Positions 36,844-44,500 of a DNA stretch of 50,747 nt are shown here, piece by piece. This DNA comes from Candidatus Ozemobacteraceae bacterium (lineage in GTDB: Bacteria; Muiribacteriota; Ozemobacteria; Ozemobacterales; Ozemobacteraceae). The notes below the pieces were generated by a model that saw nothing but the letters and a program-made list of their open reading frames with translations, was not told the DNA's origin and made no database searches. The stretch lies in the NCBI GenBank assembly GCA_035373905.1, contig DAOSOK010000010.1, positions 1-50,747 of the forward strand, read 5' to 3'. The translations under genes and the position numbers were made by a program. Position 1 is the first letter of the stretch, and each line of letters starts with the position of its first letter.

Positions 36844-38400
36844 TTGCGTCGGTTCGGCCTTTCCCAGCGCGTGATTCTCGGTTCCCTGCTCGTCTGCGTC
36901 CTGATGGTCGCGTTCATGGGAATCGCCCTGCGCCGCTTTTCGAGCGTCATCGATGCGACGGCGCATCTGCGGGTCGCCGACGACGTGCTCCTGGTCGGAA
37001 GCCAGGTGCAGAACGACCTGCTCGAACTGTTCCAGACGTCGGAGATTTTCGATCAATACATCTCGGACCAGACCTGGCGGCATTACTTCTCGTTCAGCCA
37101 GCGCGTCGACACCCTCCTGGACCGGGCCAAGGAACTGCGCCAGTTCCGCAAGCAGGGGGAGGAGTTCGCCGTGCTGGACCGGACGCGTCTCGAAATGGCC
37201 GAACTGCTCCAGAACGCGACCTACACGATCAACCCGAATTTCCCCGTCGGCGCCGTTTCTTCGGCAACGCTGCAACGGATCAAGGCCGCCCGGACGCGGC
37301 TCCACGAGCAGATCCGGGAACTGCTGAAGCAGGAACGCGAAAACCGGAAGGCCCTCGACGGGATCATGCGGCAACAAATCGAGTCGATGAGCCGGACGAT
37401 GCTGTGGGTGGCCGCCCTAGTGCTTGCGGCCGGGCTGTTGTTCGCCTTCTACCTGCATCGGGCGGCGATGGCTCCGCTGCGCAGTCTCATGGACATCATG
37501 CGCACGTCCGGCGAGCCGGGAAAAGTCGCGTTTCTCGAGCCTGCCGGAGCCCCGGAAATGCGCGAGCTGATCGACTCGTTCAACCAGATGAACACGGCGA
37601 TCGGAAGGCAGCAGAAGCGTCTCTCCTCGATGCTGCAGCTGGCGGTCACCGTCGCGCACGAAGTGCGGAACCCGGTGGCGGCGATCGGAACGGCCATTCA
37701 GGCGCTTCAGAACGGATATCCCGCCGACGGCCCCGACCGTGAGATCTTCGCCGAGATTCTGAAGGAGGTCTACCGGGTCAACGGCATCATTTCCGACCTG
37801 CTCGTCTTTGCCCGGCCCCGGTCTCTGAATCCGGAGCGGATGAAATGGTCAGAACTGATGGACGAGCTGAGAATCCTTCTGCGTTCCTGGCTGGAGGAGA
37901 GAAGAATAGTTATGAATATAGATATTCCGCCCGGACTGGACGAGGCGGTCGCGGACAGGAACCAGCTCCACCGCGCCCTGTTGAACCTGCTGACGAACGC
38001 GATCGATGCCGTCGACCGCGACGGGAGGATCGAAATCTTCGCGGAGGCTTGCCCGGCCGGCGTCAGAATCGTCGTCGAGGATTCCGGGCCGGGCATCCCG
38101 GCCGAACGTCTGGAGCGCATTTTCGACCCGTTCTTCACGACGAAGACGAAAGGCACGGGCCTCGGCCTCGCCATCGTTTCCGGCATCGTCGAGAGCCACG
38201 GCGGAACCGTCCGGGCGGCAACCGGGCGGCGTCTGACGGGGGCGCGTTTCGAACTCGAGCTGCCGCGGGAGGTGGCGCCCGCTTCCGTCGGGGGAACGCC
38301 TTCGCCTTCGGCAACCAGTTTTTCCGCGGCCGAGATCGGCTCGCCGGCCGCGACCGGGGCGGCCGGAACTGCCAGGGAAGGAGAAAACACGAATGCATGA
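36844..38400 (+). CDS. Membrane sensor histidine kinase
   Basis: A TTG start at 36844 follows GGAGG by six bases; 518 residues. Two transmembrane helices (about 9-29 and 185-205) enclose a periplasmic sensor domain with a four-helix-bundle look. A HAMP-like region follows (about 206-260), then the DHp domain with phospho-accepting His272 in VAHEVRNPVAAIG, and an HATPase domain with N box NLLTNAIDA, G1 DSGPGIP and FDPFFTTKTKGTGLGLAI. The C-terminus has an extra 40-residue Ala/Ser/Pro tail. Its frame overlaps the response-regulator gene by eight bases, so the two form a cognate pair resembling AtoS/ZraS-type kinases with NtrC-type partners. Confidence 0.94.
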   Translation: MRRFGLSQRVILGSLLVCVLMVAFMGIALRRFSSVIDATAHLRVADDVLLVGSQVQNDLLELFQTSEIFDQYISDQTWRHYFSFSQRVDTLLDRAKELRQFRKQGEEFAVLDRTRLEMAELLQNATYTINPNFPVGAVSSATLQRIKAARTRLHEQIRELLKQERENRKALDGIMRQQIESMSRTMLWVAALVLAAGLLFAFYLHRAAMAPLRSLMDIMRTSGEPGKVAFLEPAGAPEMRELIDSFNQMNTAIGRQQKRLSSMLQLAVTVAHEVRNPVAAIGTAIQALQNGYPADGPDREIFAEILKEVYRVNGIISDLLVFARPRSLNPERMKWSELMDELRILLRSWLEERRIVMNIDIPPGLDEAVADRNQLHRALLNLLTNAIDAVDRDGRIEIFAEACPAGVRIVVEDSGPGIPAERLERIFDPFFTTKTKGTGLGLAIVSGIVESHGGTVRAATGRRLTGARFELELPREVAPASVGGTPSPSATSFSAAEIGSPAATGAAGTAREGENTNA

Positions 38401-39787
38401 TCTGCTGCTGATCGACGACGAAAAACTGATTCTCTGGGGTCTCAAGCGCGACCTCGAACGCAGCGGATACCGGGTCTGGGCATACGCGAGCGCGGAAGAA
38501 GCTCTTCCCGTCGCGGAAAGACAGCGGTTCCACGCCGCGGTCGTCGACGTGCGCCTGCCAGGGATGCAGGGAACGGCGTTTCTGGAGCGGTTGAAGCAGA
38601 TCGACCCCGACGTGCAGGTCATCATGGTCACGGCGTTCGCCGACGTCGAAACCGCCGTGACAGCGATCCGCACCGGAGCTTTCGACTTCATTCTCAAACC
38701 CTACACGCTTGAAAAAATACGACTCACGATACAAAACGCCATCGAGGCGGCGAGGCTCAAGAAGGTCGTCGCTTCTCTCGCCACGGAACGGGCTCAGCGC
38801 CAGCCGAAATACGCCGTCCTGGGCCGCTCGGCCAGAATGCAGGAAGTGATCGGCGCGATCGAACGCATCGGCAAGGCCGGGGCCGGCGTCGTCCTGCTCG
38901 GCGGCGAGAGCGGCACCGGCAAGGGACTCGCCGCGAACGCGCTTCATCAGATCGGGCCGCGGGCTTCGGGGCCCTTCATCGAGATCAACTGCGGGGCGAT
39001 TCCCGAGAACCTGTTCGAATCCGAGCTGTTCGGTCACGAAAAAGGCGCGTTCACGGGCGCGGACGAGATGAAGAAGGGGCTGATGGAGGTTGCGGATGGG
39101 GGGACTCTGTTTCTCGACGAAGTTGGCGAAATGCCGCTTCCGATCCAGACGAAGTTTCTCAAGGCGCTCGAAGAGCAGACCGTCAGGCGGGTGGGAGGAA
39201 GCCGGCCGATCCAGGTCGACCTGAACATCATCGCCGCCACCAACCGTGATCTGTCACAGGCGGTCAGGGACGGCGCATTTCGCGAAGATCTGTTTTACCG
39301 CCTGAATGTCGTGCCGATTTTCCTGCCTCCGCTCCGGGAACGCCAGGGCGACGCCATGCTGCTCGCCGGACATTTTCTCGAAGTATACTCTGCAAAATAT
39401 AAAAGAACGCTCAGCGGCTTCGCCGACGGCGCCCGCCAGCTCATTTCCACCTATCACTGGCCGGGAAACATTCGCGAGCTCAAGAACAGCATCGAGCGTG
39501 CCGTGATTCTCGAACCAGGTGACCAGATCACGGCGCCGAGCCTGGGCCTTGGTGCGCAAAACGGGACGGTTCCCGGGCCTGCTTCCCATACCATTCTCCA
39601 GGAAGTCGTCCCCATTCCCGAGGGGGGAATGGATCTCCAGGGGCATCTCGAAGAGATCGAGCGCCGCTACCTCGAAGACGCTCTCGCGAAATGTAAGGGA
39701 AACCAGTCCCAGACCGCCAAACTTCTCGGCATGACTCGGGATATTCTTCGGTACCGCCTCAAGAAATACGGTCTTGCCGATTCCTGA
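38393..39787 (+). CDS. Sigma-54-dependent response regulator (NtrC family)
   Basis: The 464-residue protein has three domains. The receiver (1-120) has DD at 8-9 and the phospho-acceptor Asp52 in VVDVRLPG. The AAA+ domain has Walker A GESGTGKG (171-178), the sigma-54 contact loop GAFTGA (218-223), Walker B GGTLFLDE (236-243) and the later LNVVPIFLPPLRER. The C-terminal Fis-type helix-turn-helix is NQSQTAKLLGMTRDILRYRL. It activates sigma-54 promoters by ATP hydrolysis once phosphorylated by the kinase encoded upstream. A sigma-54 promoter lies 175 bases past its stop, so the small secreted gene at 40031 is its likely local target. Confidence 0.97.
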   Translation: MHDLLLIDDEKLILWGLKRDLERSGYRVWAYASAEEALPVAERQRFHAAVVDVRLPGMQGTAFLERLKQIDPDVQVIMVTAFADVETAVTAIRTGAFDFILKPYTLEKIRLTIQNAIEAARLKKVVASLATERAQRQPKYAVLGRSARMQEVIGAIERIGKAGAGVVLLGGESGTGKGLAANALHQIGPRASGPFIEINCGAIPENLFESELFGHEKGAFTGADEMKKGLMEVADGGTLFLDEVGEMPLPIQTKFLKALEEQTVRRVGGSRPIQVDLNIIAATNRDLSQAVRDGAFREDLFYRLNVVPIFLPPLRERQGDAMLLAGHFLEVYSAKYKRTLSGFADGARQLISTYHWPGNIRELKNSIERAVILEPGDQITAPSLGLGAQNGTVPGPASHTILQEVVPIPEGGMDLQGHLEEIERRYLEDALAKCKGNQSQTAKLLGMTRDILRYRLKKYGLADS

Positions 39788-39815
39788 TTCGAAAAGGCCT
39801 GGGGGCGGGTTGCAT

Positions 39816-39915
39816 GTTCCCACCTCGCGAGGGGAACGGCGTGGGGAAAATACCCCAATGTTTCGGGAAATGCGGAAAATTACGCAGAAAAGGTGGGGAA
39901 AGATACGCTTTTCCC
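39816..39915 (+). promoter_or_regulatory. Cluster of inverted repeats, candidate enhancer sites for the sigma-54 regulator
   Basis: Three dyads lie 50-150 bases upstream of the -24/-12 promoter. They are GTTCCC-N10-GGGAAC (39816-39837), TGGGG-AAAATA-CCCCA (39842-39857), and GGGAAA with TTTCCC (39896-39915). The word TGGGGAAA occurs in both the second and third, 52 bases apart, about five helical turns. NtrC-type activators bind as dimers to paired upstream dyads at this distance, so these are candidate binding sites. The first dyad could also act as transcript end for the regulator gene. Confidence 0.5.
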
Positions 39916-39961
39916 GAGGTGCCAAAACGAAGAAATCTGTGTACAAGCCAAAATCGATAGG

Positions 39962-39977
39962 TTGGCATCGGCTTTGC
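39962..39977 (+). promoter_or_regulatory. Sigma-54 (-24/-12) promoter
   Basis: TTGGCATCGGCTTTGC matches the consensus TGGCAC-N5-TTGC: the GG at 39964-39965 and GC at 39976-39977 are separated by exactly ten bases. Transcription would start near 39989, leaving about 40 bases of leader with AGGAGA (40015-40020) before the ATG at 40031. The element is directly downstream of an NtrC-type regulator gene. Confidence 0.88.
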
Positions 39978-40030
39978 GATAACCAAGCTCGAGGTTGAAC
40001 CTCAAAATATTCAAAGGAGATTTCAAAATA

Positions 40031-40480
40031 ATGAAACGCGCACTGATTCTCTCTCTGATGGTTGCTTCCTTCGCTCTCCCGGTTTTCGCTCAGGACGCCG
40101 CCGCTCCGGCTCCGGCCGCTGACGCCGCTGTCGCCGCCCCCGCCGCTGACGCCGCCGCTCCGGCCCCCGCCGCCGAGCCCGCCGCTGCCCCGGCTCCCGT
40201 GAAGCTCGAAGGCGCTGTCGTCGTCGTGAAGGGTGAGAATGGCGCTCCCGATACCATCACCTTCAAGACCGCTGATGCCGAGCTGACCCTCCTCCCCGGC
40301 GACAAGCTCACCGAACTCCTGGCCGTCGAGAAGGTTGCCGAGAAGACCTTCGTCCTCGAGGGCGAGAAGGTTGCCGCCAAAGACGGGAAGTCCGAAGGCT
40401 TCATGATCAAGTCCTTCGAAGAGAAGAAGGCTGACGCCGCCGCTCCGGCCGCTGCTCCGGCCACCGAAGAGAAGAAGTAA
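40031..40480 (+). CDS. Small secreted Ala/Pro-rich protein, target of the sigma-54 promoter
   Basis: The 149-residue protein has a signal peptide (MKRALILSLMVASFALPVFA, cleavage at VFA-QD). Next comes a 35-residue linker almost only of Ala, Pro and Asp (about 22-56), a globular core of about 70 residues beginning VKLEGAVVVVKGENGAP (about 57-73), and an Ala/Pro/Glu/Lys tail. No family is recognised. The core has alternating hydrophobic strands (ITFKTADAELTLLPGDKL), which could form a small beta domain. The Ala/Pro linkers suggest a flexible periplasmic or wall-spanning tether. The gene is monocistronic: sigma-54 promoter upstream, strong terminator downstream. Expression should depend on the two-component pair at 36844-39787. 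Confidence 0.85.
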   Translation: MKRALILSLMVASFALPVFAQDAAAPAPAADAAVAAPAADAAAPAPAAEPAAAPAPVKLEGAVVVVKGENGAPDTITFKTADAELTLLPGDKLTELLAVEKVAEKTFVLEGEKVAAKDGKSEGFMIKSFEEKKADAAAPAAAPATEEKK

Positions 40481-40508
40481 TTCTTCCCCCGGTTCTTCCG
40501 AATACATC

Positions 40509-40556
40509 GGAAACAAGGAACCCGGATCCCTCGCGGATCCGGGTTTTCTTGTTTCC
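40509..40556 (+). terminator. Strong terminator of the sigma-54-driven gene
   Basis: CCCGGATCC (40521-40529) and GGATCCGGG (40535-40543) form a perfect nine-base-pair stem with a five-base loop, followed by TTTTCTT. Outer bases GGAAACAAG (40509-40517) also pair with CTTGTTTCC (40548-40556), extending the hairpin. It lies about 40 bases after the stop codon. Confidence 0.92.
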
Positions 40557-40577
40557 GGCGATCACCTGCCGTACAAT
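40549..40577 (+). promoter_or_regulatory. Promoter candidate for the EcsC-family gene
   Basis: TTGTTT (40549-40554) and TACAAT (40572-40577) are 17 bases apart. The -35 box overlaps the base of the preceding terminator hairpin. The gene starts at 40616. Confidence 0.6.
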
Positions 40578-40615
40578 ATCCATTATTCGACATCCAGAAC
40601 AGCCGGAGGCAACCG

Positions 40616-41461
40616 ATGGAAAACATGAGAGGCGCATACGAGCAGCAGCAGCTCAACGGGATCGAGGCGTGGGAAGCCCAACCCCCTTCGACGATGGCGA
40701 GAACGATGGGATTCATCGCGGCCCCTCTGGCCTGGGCGGCCCAGAAGATGATCCCCGAAGAAATCATGGAAAAAGCCATCGATGCCGCCCTGAAGGCCGC
40801 CGCCGCGGTTTCGGGAAGTGACGACCTGCTGACCGATGCGAAAAAGCTGGGTTTCGATGCCGCGTCGGTGCGCGATCTTGCCAAAGCCCCACTCCATGTT
40901 TCCGACGGGCTCGCCGAGAATGTGATCACCTGGGCGAAGGGACTGGCGGCGGCCGAGGGAGCCGTCACCGGCATGACCGGCCTGCCTGGCCTGACGGCGG
41001 ATATCCCGGCTCTGCTCGTCCTCACGATCCGCACCATCAGACGCCTTGGTGCCTGCTACGGTTTCGACAGCGCCGAGGAGGCCGAACGCTCGTTCATCCT
41101 TCAGACGCTTCGCGCCGGGGCGGCAAACTCGATGGAAGACAAGAAAAGCGCCATCACCGGCGCCGCCGAGATCCGGACGGTCCTGGACGCCCCGGACACC
41201 GCCGTGTCGACCCGTGAGCAGGGCTCCATCCTCGGCCGTGAGGCTTTCGCCGCCGCCATCCGAAACGTGGCGAAACAGCTTTGCATCAACCTGACCCGCC
41301 GGAAAGCCGTGCAGGTCATTCCAGTCGTCGGGGGCGGCGTGGGCGCGGCGATGAACGTGATGTTCGTTTCCGACGTCGCCGAAGCCGCTTTCAGGCTCTA
41401 CCAGAAGCGGCGGCTCGAGATACAGGCGGTCAGCACCTCCGCCGCCCTGGCGAAAAAATAG
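40616..41461 (+). CDS. EcsC-family protein
   Basis: The 281-residue protein is Ala-rich and mostly helical with several amphipathic or weakly hydrophobic segments (for example MGFIAAPLAWAAQKMIP, about 31-47, and VVGGGVGAAMNVMFVSDVAE, about 238-257). GLPGLTADIPALLVLTIRTIRRLGACYG (about 120-147) matches the conserved centre of EcsC-like proteins. GGAGG lies six bases before the ATG. EcsC is named from a Bacillus ABC-transporter operon, but its activity is unknown and most relatives, like this one, are not next to ecsAB. It is probably membrane-associated. Confidence 0.85.
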   Translation: MENMRGAYEQQQLNGIEAWEAQPPSTMARTMGFIAAPLAWAAQKMIPEEIMEKAIDAALKAAAAVSGSDDLLTDAKKLGFDAASVRDLAKAPLHVSDGLAENVITWAKGLAAAEGAVTGMTGLPGLTADIPALLVLTIRTIRRLGACYGFDSAEEAERSFILQTLRAGAANSMEDKKSAITGAAEIRTVLDAPDTAVSTREQGSILGREAFAAAIRNVAKQLCINLTRRKAVQVIPVVGGGVGAAMNVMFVSDVAEAAFRLYQKRRLEIQAVSTSAALAKK

Positions 41462-41517
41462 CAGCCGGAACCGCGTCCCCACTGCTCTGCGCGCTGGTTT
41501 TATGATATCCTTCCCCA

Positions 41518-44500
41518 ATGAAGAGGCTGGCGGTATTTCTGGTCGTGGCCCTCGGCGTCCTGATCGGATGCATGGGCGGGGGCGGTGGGGGAGGCGGCGT
41601 TGCCGGCTCTTCCGGAACGCTCGGCCATATTTCGGGAAAACTGACGCTCCAGTCCGGTCTGGCCAGCGTTCATGCCTCGTCGACCCGTTCGCTCGCCTCG
41701 GTTCAACCAGGTGACGCCGTCGTTTTTCTCGAGGAAAACCCCTCGATAACCGCGGTGCCGGCCGCCGACGGCTCATATCGCATCGACGGCATCCCGTTCG
41801 GCAGATATTACGTCCTCGTCAGGGTCCGTTCCCTCGGCGGCAACACCTACAAGGTGCGCTCCCTCGGCCAGGCCGCGCTCACAGCCGACGCCCCGGCTGC
41901 CCAGGTCGATCTTTCGGTCGCCCCGGCCGACGTTGCCGACCGCCGTGCTCGGCTCCTGGTCTACACACCGGCCGGCCAGGCCGCAGCGAACTGCGCCGTG
42001 AGCGTCTGGGGCGAGCCGTTCGATCCGATGGGGAACGGTATATATCAGTCGCCATATATGCCGGCCGGCGGTGTTGGAAACATTTTCATCGAGCCGCCCG
42101 CGGGAACCGCGTGGGAGCGGGGCGTGCTCGCAATCCCGGACGGCACTTTCAGGAGCGATACCCAGGTCGTCATCGGCACGACCATGGTTCCGGCCGGAAG
42201 CACGAACCACCCTCCAGTCGTATGTCTGACCGCGCCTCTCCGCACGACCGAGGGAAACGGGGCCATTCCCCTTTCGGCGGCCGCGTCCGACCAGGACGGC
42301 GACTCTCTCGCGACCTCCTGGTTCTCCAGCGGCGGGAGCTTTTCGCAGGTCGCGAGTTTTTCGGCCACCTGGATCGCGCCCGCGGACGCCGCCTCCGCTA
42401 CCGTCACCTTCGAGGCGAGAGAGACGTCCGGTTACGGCCCGTATCTCACCTCCAAGGCGCAGTTCGTCATCTACGTTTCGCCTCCCGGCAGTGCCGAAAT
42501 CCCGGGCGAAATCACCCTGTACGCCCCCAGGAAGCTCGCGGAAATCACCGGGACGGCGACTGCGCAGATACAGGGCAATACGGATGCTAATTATATAGCG
42601 AGTATTACATGGCCTTCCGATGTCACCCCGGCCGTCTCGTGGACCGCCACGAAGGGAACGCCGACGTCGCATTCCGGAACGACGTTCGCCTGGCGCTCGC
42701 CGGCTATTTCCGCCGGAAGCGTGGATACGGCGGTCATCACCCTCGTCGTCTCGGACGCCACGACGCGAATTGAGCGCACGGTGTCCATTCTGATATCCTC
42801 ACTCCCGGCGGCGCAGATCACGTCCCCGACCGAGTCGCAGTTCGAAGCCGGCTCGACGGTGGCGTTCAGGGGCGAGGCGAGGGATTACCAGGGGGTGTCG
42901 ATTTCCGCCGCCAGCCTCACCTGGTATCTTGCGACGGGCTCTTCGGCCCTGCAGCCCGTGGCGAGGGGCACGCGCGATTTCTCCTGGGTATTCGTTTCAC
43001 GCGGAGCCTACCAGATCGCTCTCCGTGCCGTCGACAGCAAGAACGTAGCGGCCACGGTGACGAAGGATATCACCGTCGTCAATGCCCGCCCCGTCGTCAC
43101 CATATCGAGCCCGGCGGACCAAACCAGCTACCTCGAGAATGTGGCGGTGAACTTCGAGGGCAGCGCCGTCGATCTCGAAGACGGGGCGATCACCGCGAAC
43201 GACGCGCTCGGCTGGAATTCGAGTATCGACGGATTCCTCGCATCGGGACCGAGTATCAGCCGGTCCGATCTGTCCGCAGGTTCTCACCACATCACCCTGT
43301 TCGCACGCGACTCCGAAGGCGGGATCGGCACGGCAAGTATAACGGTAAGAATAAATCTGCCGCCCGCGATGGATTTCACGCCGGCCGATGATGCGGCCTT
43401 TTTCAGCGGCCATACGATCGCCTTTCAGGGCGTCGGAACGGACACGAACGGCGCGGCGATTCTCCCGACCCGGATGACCTGGTTTCTCGACGACGCCCCG
43501 ACTGCATGGCGGACGGGAATCGGCTCGTTCGACGTTCCGGATACCGCCCTCACGGCCGGAACCCATCGCGTCCGGCTCGAGGGGACCGGGGCGCTTTCCT
43601 CGATTGGAAGCGTGACCCATCGGTTCCACGTCCGCGTGACGCCGTCATCCATCACGAGCCCTGCTGACGAAACCCGCGTCGACATCGGAACGCCCGTGAC
43701 CTTGACGGCGACCCCCTCGTCGATCGGCGCTCTGACGATGGAATGGTGGAGAAGCTGGGGCGGGGCGGGGGCCGAAAGAATCGGTGCTGACACGCCTCTC
43801 ATCCATACGTTCCCGGCGGGCCGCCATACGATATCCTACGTGGGCACGGACAGTCAGGGAGTCGTCAGCGCCGACTCGGTGGACCTCATCGTCGAAAACC
43901 TTCCGCTGATGGCGTTCACGCCCCTGTCGGGAAGCGTCTTCTTCGTCGGCACCGCCATTCCGTTCCGCGGCGTCGGCACCGATTCCGACGGCCTCAGCCC
44001 GATGCCGGCGGGGCGCATGACCTGGTACATCGATTCGCGCGGGGATGCGCCCTGGAAAACGGCCACCGCGTCATTCGACCTGGTGTCCGGCGTCGAGGCC
44101 GCGGGCGCAAGGCGCGTCACGCTTGCCGGCCTGAGTCTTCTCGGAGGGGCGATCGGTTCGGTGTCGCATGATATCACGATCGAATACCCGCTTCCCGAGA
44201 TCACCGCCCCGGCATCGGGGACGACGTTCGATCCGTCGGAGCAGCTCGTTCTCAACGGAGCGCCTGTGGCGGACGGGGCGATCCCGATGCAGTGGTGGCT
44301 CGATTACGACTCACCGGGACGGCGGTTGCTTGGAAACACGACGATGGTTTCGACGGATTCCCCTTCACTTGGATGGCATTACGTAAGCTATATAGGTACT
44401 GATACAGCAGGGATCGGGAACCGCGACGACATCATGGTCCTGGTCAGGGCCAAGCCTGGCCTCGCGATTACGCCACCGGACGGGACGTGCCTGTTCGGTG

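Noticed and set aside
35779..37377. A 532-codon minus-strand frame across the GspK-like and kinase genes
   Set aside because: Both plus-strand genes have clear motifs and ribosome-binding sites; the opposite frame has none and crosses a gene boundary.
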